Shown here: positions 17,423 through 25,437 of the stretch, in pieces
How positions within the stretch are numbered: position 1 is the stretch's first letter
Layout of the letters: each line of letters opens with the position of its first letter
Virus record (IMG/VR): IMGVR_UViG_3300010157_000032
Location: 101,316 to 165,315 of that record
Source: a virus
Strand: one strand, 5' to 3'
DNA: 64,000 nucleotides
Made by a program: the position numbers and the translations under genes
The notes under the pieces: generated by a model
What the model saw: only the letters and a program-made list of their open reading frames with translations
What the model was told of the DNA's origin: nothing
Database searches by the model: none

Positions 17423-18514
17423 TTACTTCTCAGTAGCGGCGCTAATGTACTTACCAAACTTGGCGTGGAATGCATCAAAACATTTGATCTCGTCTGGATC
17501 CAGTGGCAATTTGTAAGTGCTCAATGCCAATTTGGTACCCATAATAACCAATTCTGTTTCAAAGTTATTCATCATAAATTCGAAGAAGTTATTAACTTGA
17601 TTATTCCAATTCTTTGCGTTTTTGTCGCAAGCATCTTTGAGCTCGTAGCACAACGAAATTGTCAAAGAATACATAGCTGAAATTTCTTTGGATTCCATTT
17701 TCTTAACAGAACCTGCCAAAATATCTGTAGGGTTAGGCATCTTGCTAGAAATTTTGCGGTGTGCCATAAAGCTAACAGCAAGTCCTTCACCTACCGAACC
17801 ACTGATCAAATCAGTCAACGTATCAGCATCGCAGTCGTCGTCTGTGAGCAATTCGCTGACAAAAGACCAAGAGCGTGGAGTAGCAAACGCACGTGAGCTA
17901 GACTTTGGATCAAAGTCGTACAAGCTCTTCTTACTGAAGCTCAAGAAGCCGACTACATCTTGATGAATCTTGTTTTCAACAGCCCACTCAAAGTAGTCAT
18001 CCCACTCAACAGTCATTTCCAAGTGAACAAAACGGTTAGCCAACGGAGCAGGCATACGGAATGTAACACCCTTGTCAGTTTCACGGTTACCAGCCGCAAC
18101 CATTACAACATTGTCAGGCAGTTTGTAAGTACCAACACGGCGATTCAAAATAAGCTGATATGCCGCAGCCTGTACAGCAGGCGCCGCACTATTCATTTCA
18201 TCTAAGAACAGTACAATCTTCTTGTGCTGTTTTGCCATCTCATCATCAGGCAATTCCGAAGGAGGAGCCCAAACCATTTTATTTGTGTTTGAGTCAAAAT
18301 ATGGAATACCTTTGATATCAGTAGGTTCCCACAAGCTCAAACGAACGTCAATTACATGAGCGTCGAGTTCTGTGCCCAACTGTTTAATAATGTCGGACTT
18401 ACCAATTCCGGGAGGACCCCACAAGAAGATTGGACGCTTGTTTTTAAATGCTTTACGCAGGGATTTTTTAGCACCTTTAGGGCCAACTGTACGAGTAATT
18501 AGTTCCGAAGCCAT
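17423..18514 (-). CDS. MoxR-type AAA+ ATPase
   Basis: 363 residues. Walker A GPPGIGKS at 33-40, Walker B VLFLDEMN at about 101-108, and a downstream sensor region (VMVAAGNRETDKGVTFRMP) with an arginine-rich segment PLANRFVHLEM typical of MoxR/CbbQ ATPases. It is paired with the downstream metallopeptidase/VWA gene, as RavA is with ViaA. The pair is common in environmental T4-like phages. Likely role: ATP-driven chaperone for maturation of a phage or host enzyme complex. It has its own strong promoter. Confidence 0.9.
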   Translation of the reverse strand: MASELITRTVGPKGAKKSLRKAFKNKRPIFLWGPPGIGKSDIIKQLGTELDAHVIDVRLSLWEPTDIKGIPYFDSNTNKMVWAPPSELPDDEMAKQHKKIVLFLDEMNSAAPAVQAAAYQLILNRRVGTYKLPDNVVMVAAGNRETDKGVTFRMPAPLANRFVHLEMTVEWDDYFEWAVENKIHQDVVGFLSFSKKSLYDFDPKSSSRAFATPRSWSFVSELLTDDDCDADTLTDLISGSVGEGLAVSFMAHRKISSKMPNPTDILAGSVKKMESKEISAMYSLTISLCYELKDACDKNAKNWNNQVNNFFEFMMNNFETELVIMGTKLALSTYKLPLDPDEIKCFDAFHAKFGKYISAATEK

Positions 18515-18571
18515 TTTATTTCCAATCTTAGTTAAAAAGTGTTGTTGAGTTAACGCTGTCTATGTATGTAT

Positions 18572-18600
18572 TATACAGGGCTCTTTGCTGGTTGTCAACA
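18572..18600 (-). promoter_or_regulatory. Consensus sigma70-type promoter
   Basis: Minus strand: TTGACA at 18595-18600, 17-bp spacer, TATAAT at 18572-18577, a full match to the bacterial housekeeping consensus. Predicted transcription start near 18565, about 50 nt before the MoxR ATG at 18514. The -35 is the centre of a small palindrome GTTGACAAC. Probably an early promoter read by host polymerase. Confidence 0.85.
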
Positions 18601-18606
18601 GTATTT

Positions 18607-19017
18607 TTACAAATTATTGGTTATTTTGGCTAGATCTTTTTCTCTTTCTGTCATGGCTTTGATCAGTCCAAATTTTCGAATATCGTCCGAAAACAAATAG
18701 AGCTCAAAACTTTTACGTTCTGAAAAAACGGAAATACTTTGGTTTGTAAGATAGTAAGGACAGTCAATATATCTTTCCAAAAAGATAATTGTTTGGGGAC
18801 TTAGCTCAATCGGCTCAGTGAAAGGTACTTCATACATTTTGATTTCTAACGTAGTAGTTAGGAATTCAAATCCATTTTCAGTTAATCGAAAAGCATTTGG
18901 TTTGTTAACTCTATTAGATTGCCACCAGATCCTATTGTACAGTTCTACATTTGCATCATCTGTACTTTTGCCCCATTCTTGTAAGAATATTTTGGTTAGG
19001 CAATCTCTGGTTATCAT
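18607..19017 (-). CDS. Conserved T4-like phage protein
   Basis: 136 residues, with ATGA overlap to the preceding gene. The N-terminus (RDCLTKIFLQEWGKSTDDAN, NRIWWQSNRVN) and RYIDCPYYLTNQSISVFSER are a conserved pattern I recognise from cyanophage and pelagiphage genomes. Probably a small cytoplasmic DNA- or RNA-associated protein; function not established. It ends 7 bases before the MoxR promoter. Confidence 0.7.
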   Translation of the reverse strand: MITRDCLTKIFLQEWGKSTDDANVELYNRIWWQSNRVNKPNAFRLTENGFEFLTTTLEIKMYEVPFTEPIELSPQTIIFLERYIDCPYYLTNQSISVFSERKSFELYLFSDDIRKFGLIKAMTEREKDLAKITNNL

Positions 19018-19298
19018 TTTACAACAGTACCTTGAGTTAATTTTATTACTTGGAAATCTTCACAACTAAATGTAAGATTTAATTTTTTAGCTAAGTTATG
19101 CGCATGCCCGGGATTACTAAAACTTACTTTCTTATATTTAGGTCCAGGATAACTTGTTAGGCTATTAAAACTTTTCAAATTGAATGGCTCGTTTTTATAA
19201 AAGACAGCCCAAATAGCTTCGGCTTCTAGGATTTGTTCTGCTTTATAAGTTTTCTTGTTAACATGTTCTAATAAAACTGCTGGTTTTGGTCTTGACAT
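19014..19298 (-). CDS. Small conserved T4-like phage protein
   Basis: 94 residues. The segments RPKPAVLLEHVNKKTYKAEQ and YPGPKYKKVSFSNPGHAHNL are typical of a small protein conserved in T4-like environmental phages, usually next to the preceding type. A 22-nt promoter-like element lies 18-39 nt upstream. Function unknown; its basic character and lack of membrane segments suggest a nucleic-acid or protein-binding role. Confidence 0.7.
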   Translation of the reverse strand: MSRPKPAVLLEHVNKKTYKAEQILEAEAIWAVFYKNEPFNLKSFNSLTSYPGPKYKKVSFSNPGHAHNLAKKLNLTFSCEDFQVIKLTQGTVVK

Positions 19299-19315
19299 AA
19301 TATGCGCACCTTCAA

Positions 19316-19337
19316 TAATGTACGCATATATTTATCT
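19316..19337 (-). repeat. 22-nt promoter-like element, copy 2
   Basis: Minus strand contains GATAAATATATGCGTACAT. It is identical over 22 nt to the copy at 20085-20106. It includes the T4 late-type core ATAAATA (19329-19335) 31 nt before the ATG at 19298. The GCGTACATTA extension is not part of the T4 consensus and marks a specific subset of promoters. Confidence 0.6.
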
Positions 19338-19583
19338 CTATTTGTCTGCAAAACCGCCGCCGTCCATGGTCACAGTTACTACTTCGTTGTTAGTGCTATT
19401 TTTGATAGCATTAAACATGGTCTCGTAGTCTTGTAGCAGTTTATCTTGGATTTCAATTAATGCTAAGTTAAGCAATCTAGCCTGCTGAATAGGTAATTTA
19501 ACTTCCTTTTGCTGGCTTAATTCTGCCGCTCTTAGCGTGTGCGAAAATTGAGTAATGGGAGTTAGATTAATCTGATTTTGCAT
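19338..19583 (-). CDS. Small helical phage protein
   Basis: 81 residues, start inside the end of the preceding gene (17-nt overlap). Gln/Leu-rich helices (AELSQQKEVKLPIQQARLLN) and a C-terminal VTVTMDGGGFADK. No motif recognised. The stop is directly before promoter-like repeat copy 2. Confidence 0.5.
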   Translation of the reverse strand: MQNQINLTPITQFSHTLRAAELSQQKEVKLPIQQARLLNLALIEIQDKLLQDYETMFNAIKNSTNNEVVTVTMDGGGFADK

Positions 19584-20046
19584 TTGCTAATATCATTTTC
19601 ATTTCTAGTTCGGATTTAAAAGGACCCTTGCTTGGGTAGCGTTCAATTGTAATTGCTTTGGGACAAAATGATTTAACCCAACCCTTGTCAAATTTAATTA
19701 CATAGTATCCTGCACAATATAAACTTTTGCTAGCATTGCTTTTAGTAAACAACGGCAACTTTCTACGAACGTCGTACATGGCATTAAACGGACTACATGA
19801 CGTAGGATATCCGTGACATTCGTGCTCTTCTAATTGTGTAACCTTTACTTTGGTATTATTTAAAAAGAATCCTTCCCCAAATTGTTTTGTTAGATCCTGT
19901 TTTTTATTAAACATCACCTCACCGTTTGTACTGCTTAGTACAAATCGATTGTTTTCTTTTTTGTGTAGTGTAGCAATCTTAGTACCGTCTTGTTCGACGA
20001 TCCAAAATTTTCCATCGACGATGGGTTTAGCGTGTATTTCTGTCAT
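19567..20046 (-). CDS. Conserved phage protein of unknown function
   Basis: 159 residues with repeated beta-strand patterns (DGKFWIVEQDGTKIATLHKK, SSTNGEVMFNK) and a small Cys pair (ECHGYPTSC). The C-terminal part (KSLYCAGYYVIKFDKGWVKS, FCPKAITIERYPSKGPF) is a recognisable conserved segment of environmental T4-like phages. Function unknown. AAAGGGGACTAAAA precedes the ATG, and the 22-nt element copy 3 is 39-60 nt upstream. Confidence 0.65.
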   Translation of the reverse strand: MTEIHAKPIVDGKFWIVEQDGTKIATLHKKENNRFVLSSTNGEVMFNKKQDLTKQFGEGFFLNNTKVKVTQLEEHECHGYPTSCSPFNAMYDVRRKLPLFTKSNASKSLYCAGYYVIKFDKGWVKSFCPKAITIERYPSKGPFKSELEMKMILANAKSD

Positions 20047-20084
20047 TTTTAGTCCCCTTTATAAGAGCCCCTAAGGCACTCTAT

Positions 20085-20106
20085 TAATGTACGCATATAT
20101 TTATCT
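20085..20106 (-). repeat. 22-nt promoter-like element, copy 3
   Basis: Identical to copy 2 (minus strand core GATAAATATATGCGTACAT). It overlaps the stop codon of the small gene 20101-20247 and precedes the gene at 20046. The ATAAATA core is at 20098-20104. Confidence 0.6.
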
Positions 20107-20247
20107 TTTAAAAACACTCTTAATCCACTGGGCTAGATTAAGGTATCTAAAATGATACTCTGTTAGCATTGGAGTTAGATGCGGGCACCGTCCTTGATTC
20201 CAATTGCAATTTCCAATAATTTCTTGATTACAACCATTACACTTCAT
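20101..20247 (-). CDS. 48-residue zinc-ribbon-like microprotein
   Basis: ATG at 20247 with GAGGAAG seven bases upstream; stop TAA at 20101. The first half reads MKCNGCNQEIIGNC, then GRCPHL, giving CxxC ... C ... CPH, a likely zinc-binding knuckle. The second half is an amphipathic helix (YHFRYLNLAQWIKSVFKR). Comparable tiny Cys proteins (CDWNQGRCPH-like) occur in related phages as I recall. It fills an otherwise empty 210-base gap and follows the preceding gene by 9 nt. Confidence 0.65.
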   Translation of the reverse strand: MKCNGCNQEIIGNCNWNQGRCPHLTPMLTEYHFRYLNLAQWIKSVFKR

Positions 20248-20256
20248 TATTCTTCC

Positions 20257-20940
20257 TCAAAATTTATAAATTTCTATTGTGTATGCAGGATCTTTAAATA
20301 TTTTTTCTTTGATTCTAATTTCTAATCTTGTCTTTCCACTATAGACTTTAACATTGGCTAAAGTAGGGTCGATGATTGATGTTACTACCATTGATTTATT
20401 TTGTTTACTAAATGTACATGCAGTATCTAAATACCTTAGTGCAGTATTACTAATTTTAAATCCTGCTAGCGAACAATTCAATGTATTTGAATCTCTAAAA
20501 ATAGACAACAAATAGTATTCTTTAATAGCCGATACTTTTTTCATCCAACCATTAACATACAGATTCCACACTTGCTGTTTATCTTTATTTTTAAAATACT
20601 CTGATGACAGTTCTGTTTCCGATAATGGTTGATACATACTTGCCTCGGTAGTAGCAGTTTTCAGAGTTTGTACACTCTTAACGTCAATGCCAATATTACT
20701 ACCAACACTTACATCGGCAATACCTTTGCCAGCACCGCACCATTTACCCCCGGCGATACTATCTGCAACTGCATATTCCCATAATTCTTTACCCATGCTA
20801 GCAGGCCGACCTAATGCAATATGTTTACGTAACGGCTGTATAACAGGATCAATTTCTTTTTGAAACTGTGCTATAAAATCCTTACCGACTAATATTTTTA
20901 ATTCGGAAGCCAGCATAGGAGTAAGACAGTAGTTGCTCAA
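20257..20940 (-). CDS. Candidate PD-(D/E)xK nuclease-like protein
   Basis: 227 residues; ATGA-type overlap with the RNase H gene. Residues about 50-95 read KELWEYAVADSIAGG and then GIADVSVGSNIGIDVKSVQ, which fits the D-(x)n-(D/E)xK core of restriction-like nucleases (Asp then DVK). The remainder is Lys/Tyr-rich and has no other motif. It may also be a DNA-binding host-takeover protein. The nuclease assignment rests on one short motif and is tentative. Confidence 0.45.
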   Translation of the reverse strand: MSNYCLTPMLASELKILVGKDFIAQFQKEIDPVIQPLRKHIALGRPASMGKELWEYAVADSIAGGKWCGAGKGIADVSVGSNIGIDVKSVQTLKTATTEASMYQPLSETELSSEYFKNKDKQQVWNLYVNGWMKKVSAIKEYYLLSIFRDSNTLNCSLAGFKISNTALRYLDTACTFSKQNKSMVVTSIIDPTLANVKVYSGKTRLEIRIKEKIFKDPAYTIEIYKF

Positions 20941-21956
20941 TTAACATCCTTAAATAAATTTAGGGCCGCTTTAGTGGTTGGATATTTTGCTTGGAATGGC
21001 TCGGCGTACGATTGTATATTGTCTGCAATTTTCTTCATATCCCAAGCATTGCAGAATTTTAGCATACGAATACCTACTTGATCTACTGTCTTAGGTACAG
21101 AGTTGGCTTTAATAGTTTCTGTAATCTTTACTTTAACATCTGCCGGTTGTGCTGTTAAGTCGCATAGTTGTACATTACGCTGATAGTCTTCTAAAACTCT
21201 GTGTTCTTGTCCATTATGGTCGACCCATCTCTGCAACATGAGATTGTTCCACGCATATCCGCGGCTTTTACGATCTTCGAATGCTTCAGTAAGACCCACT
21301 TTGTTTTTTGTACCTTTAGTACGCACACCTGGATACGCCGAGAAGACATTATCACTGGTATCACCGCGCATACATTTCTCGAACAGCATCCACTCTGGAT
21401 CTTGTGCTGGCTTTGGCTCTCCCGTCTTTTTGTCTTTAACAGGTTTGCCCTTGGCATCAAAGATACCGTTGTGTGTGATATGTAAATCACCTACACCGTT
21501 ATACTGGCTAACGGTAGGACTTACGAGCTGTGCAAAATCTCCGTCTGTTGAAATAATAACATGTTTTGCTTCTGGATGGCTTTGAATCCAGCCAGCAATC
21601 AAATCATCAGCTTCTAAGTTAGGATGTTGCATTACAGTAGCATTGGTCTTTTCTGTAATAAAATCTTTAAACTGATCAAACGCTTCCCAGAACAATTTGT
21701 CTTCTTCTTGTTCTCGAACAGTCATAGCACTACGAGTTTCTTGTCTATTAGCCTTGTAAGGCTTGTAATAGTCCTTACGCCAGCTTCGACCCTCGAGGCA
21801 GAATACTACATGGGTGCCTCCGAAGTCGTTCCATGCTTTTTTGATACTGTTAAGTGTAATATGAAATGCCATGCCCAATTTAATATCGGCAGAGCCTTGA
21901 ACCACGTGTCTAGCACGAAAGAATGTATTTGCAGTGTCGACAATGATATATGTCAT
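20937..21956 (-). CDS. rnh: RNase H / 5'-3' exonuclease (FEN-like)
   Basis: 339 residues. It probably removes RNA primers and 5' flaps during lagging-strand synthesis. The N-terminal Asp of IIVDTANTFFR, the acidic LEADDLI and STDGDFAQL motifs and the later RGDTSDN cluster match the metal sites of the FEN/T4 RNase H family, followed by a helix-hairpin region. Length is close to T4 Rnh (305). It sits in the folE-queE operon, overlapping both neighbours by 4 nt. Confidence 0.88.
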   Translation of the reverse strand: MTYIIVDTANTFFRARHVVQGSADIKLGMAFHITLNSIKKAWNDFGGTHVVFCLEGRSWRKDYYKPYKANRQETRSAMTVREQEEDKLFWEAFDQFKDFITEKTNATVMQHPNLEADDLIAGWIQSHPEAKHVIISTDGDFAQLVSPTVSQYNGVGDLHITHNGIFDAKGKPVKDKKTGEPKPAQDPEWMLFEKCMRGDTSDNVFSAYPGVRTKGTKNKVGLTEAFEDRKSRGYAWNNLMLQRWVDHNGQEHRVLEDYQRNVQLCDLTAQPADVKVKITETIKANSVPKTVDQVGIRMLKFCNAWDMKKIADNIQSYAEPFQAKYPTTKAALNLFKDVN

Positions 21957-22645
21957 TTTAGATTTTCTGTTATAGTATTAAAAATAGATTGATCCATGAA
22001 TGGCACAGATTTTGTTATGCTAACATAGTTGTTTACTTTTGGTCTAAGATCAAATGCTATGCTAACTCGAGGAGTGTCGCCTTGATATGCGTCACTCCAA
22101 TGTGGAACACAACTAGGAAATAGTGTAATGTCGCCTTTGTTATTTCCAATAACAACATTTGATGTAGAATCAAATGGTGACTTATATGTATTTGTGGTGT
22201 TGTATGTATCTAAGTGCATATTACCACTTAGATAGGATTCTGGATCTGCACCATGCCCGTGTTCGCCGATAGACTCCCCAGCTCTTGCAATGTTAAACCA
22301 AGAATACAGTTGAAGTTCTCGCCAATTACCATCTTGACTAGCCATGAATTTTAGGTATGCAATTCTAATAAAATTTAACATGTCATCTAACTCTGGACAT
22401 TCTTTGTTAAACTGAAACAGATTATATTTGCCATGCCTTGCGGTCACACTTGCGTCTCCAAGACCAGTTCCGCCATCGTGATGTACGGGATACCTGTTTA
22501 TAAAAACTTGTTCTTGTGAAATAAGCCAATTGCGAATGGTATCAATTTTATCATGATCAGCCCACGTATCCATTCCTATTGGAAAATTCCATGTTGGTGC
22601 AAATTCAGTTTTTGCATCGGGACTTTTTATCTTAGCAATTCTCAT
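21953..22645 (-). CDS. 2-oxoglutarate/Fe(II) oxygenase-like protein
   Basis: 230 residues. GEHGHGADPESYLSGNMHLD supplies a candidate metal-binding His/Asp pair and FPSCVPHWSDAYQGD with the later RVSIAFDL supplies the distal His and the Arg that binds 2-oxoglutarate, the usual order in this fold. Such putative hydroxylases are frequent in T4-like environmental phages; their substrates are mostly unknown. The start overlaps the preceding stop by 4 nt. Confidence 0.75.
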   Translation of the reverse strand: MRIAKIKSPDAKTEFAPTWNFPIGMDTWADHDKIDTIRNWLISQEQVFINRYPVHHDGGTGLGDASVTARHGKYNLFQFNKECPELDDMLNFIRIAYLKFMASQDGNWRELQLYSWFNIARAGESIGEHGHGADPESYLSGNMHLDTYNTTNTYKSPFDSTSNVVIGNNKGDITLFPSCVPHWSDAYQGDTPRVSIAFDLRPKVNNYVSITKSVPFMDQSIFNTITENLK

Positions 22646-23076
22646 TTAACTTCGGCTTTGCCGCCACCTATTTTACTTACATTAATATACCCAGCACTAG
22701 CTCTTCCCGGGTCTTGTCCAGCCTCAGCCAACATATTTGATGCTAGATCTCTGAACCAACGATCTACTATTTGTTCTTCTGGATCACCATCAAATCCGTA
22801 GCCTGCTTGCTTCAATTGTACTATAAATTCCTGATTCCAGTCAAGTTCAAAAAAGCCATTTCGAATATTATCTTTATTCACATGCGTATCCAAAACACTA
22901 ACCCAAGGTTCACCTCGTGCAGTAGCACGTTCCTTAGGAGTAGCTTTGGCTTGTTCTTCTGCTTTTTGTGCTAGTACTGTCTCTGCAACTGCCTTGTCTC
23001 TAACAATTTGAAGTGCATCTTTTTCAGCTTGTAGTTTATCGATGCCAAGCCATTTTCTAAATAAATTTTTAATCAT
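22642..23076 (-). CDS. Conserved T4-like phage protein
   Basis: 144 residues from ATG 23076, which shares bases with the queE stop (TAATG). The N-terminus is a short amphipathic helix (KNLFRKWLGIDKLQ) and a coiled coil rich in Ala/Glu/Lys. Then TPKERATARGEPWVSVLDTH and the following VNKDNIRNGFFELDWNQEFI, a block I know from cyanophage genomes. Function unknown. Confidence 0.65.
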   Translation of the reverse strand: MIKNLFRKWLGIDKLQAEKDALQIVRDKAVAETVLAQKAEEQAKATPKERATARGEPWVSVLDTHVNKDNIRNGFFELDWNQEFIVQLKQAGYGFDGDPEEQIVDRWFRDLASNMLAEAGQDPGRASAGYINVSKIGGGKAEVK

Positions 23077-23921
23077 TAAGTTCCCCACTCGTTTTTAAAG
23101 AGTGGAACTTGTAAACGATCGCTATAGCGCCACCCACGTTTCATAGCCGATAGTGCTACATTTTTTGCGTTCAATGTATAAACACTTTCCACACCGCCTA
23201 CTGGCATTAGATAAACATGTCCTTTAAATCCTGCCGACTTAAATTCTGTTACTGCACGTTCTGCATCTAAAATGTCATCCTCTGTTGCCACAACAAATTT
23301 AAGATATGCAGTACCAACTTGTTCATATTCACGAACTACTTCTGGAAGAATTGCTTCTTCCCACTTTTCACCACTTGCTGGTAATTTGGCACTGACGCTA
23401 AACGTAAGTTCTTTACCAACTTCGCTATTCCATTTAGCTAGATAGCTTTTAAATTCTGGAGTAAGTTTTTGAGTACCATTTGTTTCAAATGTAATTTCTT
23501 TCAATGCTTTCATTTTGGGATTGTTAAGCAAATCTGGATAAGCACGTTGCCAACCTAACAAAGGCTCACCGCCTGTGATAACCAAGTGTTCATCTTGCCA
23601 TTCATTATGTGGAATAATTTCCATAATACGATCTGTAATTGCTTCGCTTGTAAGCATTGGACTTAGATCTTTAAAACTTGGATGCCAACTGGCATAGCTA
23701 TCACACCCGGTGCTTACTAACGGCAAGTGTTCGTATTTTTCAAACATATGAGCAACCGTTGCAATCTCTTCAGCTTCTTCGCTGAACATGCCTCGACTCA
23801 TGCCAAATCCAGCACATTTAAAGTTGCAACCAAATGTACGCAAGAAAACAGACGGTACACCCATGTAACGTCCTTCGCCTTGAATTGAATAAAATAATTC
23901 TGCTATTTTAATTTTGCTCAT
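23076..23921 (-). CDS. queE: 7-carboxy-7-deazaguanine synthase QueE (radical SAM)
   Basis: 281 residues. QueE converts carboxy-tetrahydropterin to CDG using a [4Fe-4S] cluster and SAM. The N-terminus ELFYSIQGEGRYMG and FLRTFGCNFKC are typical, as are ITGGEPLLGW (SAM binding) and FETNGTQ. The cluster cysteines are unusual: C32 and C36 in CNFKC, but the third Cys of the usual CxxxCxxC is replaced (Phe39) and a distant Cys73 in TGCDSYASWH is the likely third ligand, an insertion I recall from phage QueE proteins. Its operon also holds folE, upstream. Confidence 0.92.
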   Translation of the reverse strand: MSKIKIAELFYSIQGEGRYMGVPSVFLRTFGCNFKCAGFGMSRGMFSEEAEEIATVAHMFEKYEHLPLVSTGCDSYASWHPSFKDLSPMLTSEAITDRIMEIIPHNEWQDEHLVITGGEPLLGWQRAYPDLLNNPKMKALKEITFETNGTQKLTPEFKSYLAKWNSEVGKELTFSVSAKLPASGEKWEEAILPEVVREYEQVGTAYLKFVVATEDDILDAERAVTEFKSAGFKGHVYLMPVGGVESVYTLNAKNVALSAMKRGWRYSDRLQVPLFKNEWGT

Positions 23922-24144
23922 CTTCGCCTCTTTCTAAAAATTGTGATACTTGGTGTTCGGCATCTTGAATACTTTCGGCCCATATCTCAAACGTAGCAAT
24001 GCCGTTACTAGCATGAATATCAAAAGGCACAGTACCTCTAGGTAACCAGTTAGGCCCAACTTCTCGTTTAATCTCAAACTTATTTAGGTCCGTGGTTTTC
24101 ATACGGTAAATTAATTCGTCAGTTAGTTGTTTAGCGTTTGTCAT
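23908..24144 (-). CDS. Small phage protein
   Basis: 78 residues, overlapping both the preceding gene and queE by 14 nt. Contains REVGPNWLPRGTVPFDIHAS and FEIWAESIQDAEHQVSQFLE, a mixed beta/alpha pattern. No known motif. Coupled translation with queE suggests a shared role in the early operon. Confidence 0.55.
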   Translation of the reverse strand: MTNAKQLTDELIYRMKTTDLNKFEIKREVGPNWLPRGTVPFDIHASNGIATFEIWAESIQDAEHQVSQFLERGEDEQN

Positions 24145-24475
24145 CTTGCTGTTTCCTAAACTCTTCTACATCTATTATAGCACTCTTTAATGTTTCTGCA
24201 TAGTTCAAAGCACCTTGCGATTTCAAACAAACAGTTGATTGGGTATCTATATAACCTTTAGTAAGCAAGGTCCAAATATGATACCATCGTGTTTGAGTCC
24301 AAAAATTAGTTCTAACTGTAGTATAGATAGTTACTTCAACGCCAGTATCGTCTGCTTCTACCCATACGTTATGATCGCATTCAGAACTACCACATTCACA
24401 TGTAACGCGATAAACTTTTGAGTCTCCCCAATCGTTATGCTTTAAAATGCCTTCCGCCGGCGCCTGAACTTTCAT
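24131..24475 (-). CDS. Small Cys-rich conserved phage protein
   Basis: 114 residues. CECGSSECDHNVWVEADDTG carries Cys/His residues in the order CxC-x4-CxH, probably a zinc site, followed by a Trp-rich beta segment (NFWTQTRWYHIWTLLTKGYI). The pattern is conserved in environmental T4-like phages. ATGA overlap with the 57-residue gene upstream. Function unknown. Confidence 0.65.
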   Translation of the reverse strand: MKVQAPAEGILKHNDWGDSKVYRVTCECGSSECDHNVWVEADDTGVEVTIYTTVRTNFWTQTRWYHIWTLLTKGYIDTQSTVCLKSQGALNYAETLKSAIIDVEEFRKQQDDKR

Positions 24476-24645
24476 AGTGCCATTATCCTTGCAATAACTT
24501 GTTTAGCTTCTGTGCAATCGTTACGTTCTACTTGTGCTTCAATCGCACGTTCAACAGCCTCATGCAATTGACGTAGGTAAGGACGCTCGTTAATAGTTGA
24601 ATAGGGTTGTGTCCAGCGTAAGGTATACAAGTGTCGAGAGTTCAT
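24472..24645 (-). CDS. 57-residue coupled microprotein
   Basis: ATG at 24645 overlaps the folE stop (ATGA) and its own TGA overlaps the next ATG (ATGA), so it is coupled on both sides and fills a 166-base gap. It is helical and charged (RQLHEAVERAIEAQVERNDC). No motif is recognised. The double overlap is the main support. Confidence 0.6.
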   Translation of the reverse strand: MNSRHLYTLRWTQPYSTINERPYLRQLHEAVERAIEAQVERNDCTEAKQVIARIMAL

Positions 24646-25379
24646 TTTGAAGCATACTCCTGTTGCATTTTGATATTGTCAAAAAATTCTTTCTTTGTAC
24701 TCTGGTCGTCTTTAAACGCACCTTTCAACACTGTGGTCTGTGTCAGTCTAGAGTGTGCCATAATGCCACGATTTTCACAGCAACCATGTGTAGCTTGAAT
24801 GTATACACCTAAGTTTTCTGCTCCAGTTGCTTTTTGGATTTCTCTAGCAATGTCGTTGCAAAGTTCTTCCTGGAGAGTCCCGCGACGAGCACACCACTGA
24901 GCAATACGAGTGTACTTGCTAAGACCAATAAGTTTTTCTGCGGCGATGATGCCAATGTAAGCGACACCGCTAACGGGCTGATGATGATGACTGCACATAG
25001 AGCGCAACTCGCTACGTACCACCAACATACCTTCGTAACGGTCCGCTGAATCGTTTGGAAATGCTGTTGCGTCTGGTGCTTGTTCATATCTTCCTGCCAT
25101 AACTTCATTAAAATACATTTTAGCCAATCGCTTGGCTGTGCCTTTGCTGTTAGGATCAGTTTCACGATCGATTAGCAGTGTGTCTAATACTTTTTCAAAA
25201 GCTTCTGTAGCTTCATTGATTAAGATTTCCTTGTCACCTTCGTGTAGGTAATCGCTAATGTTATCTCCAGCCCAGAAACGTTTGTTATCACGTTTCATTT
25301 TAAAGCGGATAGCATCTGCAAGGTTACATTCCTCGTAGCCTTTGTCGTCAATATTTTTGTATGTTACGGATTCAGTCAT
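24642..25379 (-). CDS. folE: GTP cyclohydrolase I FolE
   Basis: 245 residues. It converts GTP to dihydroneopterin triphosphate, the first step to 7-deazaguanines (and folate). The zinc site CSHHHQP is at 129-135 and the second Cys is in THGCCENRG at 200-201; GLSKYTRIAQWCARRGTLQE matches the family. About 45 extra N-terminal residues precede the core. First gene of an early-type operon with queE, RNase H and others, under the promoter at 25398-25426, with AGGAGTAAT before the ATG. Confidence 0.95.
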   Translation of the reverse strand: MTESVTYKNIDDKGYEECNLADAIRFKMKRDNKRFWAGDNISDYLHEGDKEILINEATEAFEKVLDTLLIDRETDPNSKGTAKRLAKMYFNEVMAGRYEQAPDATAFPNDSADRYEGMLVVRSELRSMCSHHHQPVSGVAYIGIIAAEKLIGLSKYTRIAQWCARRGTLQEELCNDIAREIQKATGAENLGVYIQATHGCCENRGIMAHSRLTQTTVLKGAFKDDQSTKKEFFDNIKMQQEYASK

Positions 25380-25397
25380 TATTACTCCTATGTTAGT

Positions 25398-25426
25398 ATT
25401 ATATAGGTTTATTTAGGTTTTTGCAA
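25398..25426 (-). promoter_or_regulatory. Sigma70-type promoter for the folE operon
   Basis: Minus strand TTGCAA (25421-25426), 17-bp spacer, TATAAT (25398-25403). Predicted start near 25391, 12 nt before the folE ATG and just short of its AGGAG. It lies in the gap after the 33-residue gene. Confidence 0.75.
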
Positions 25427-25437
25427 ATTTTTCGAGT

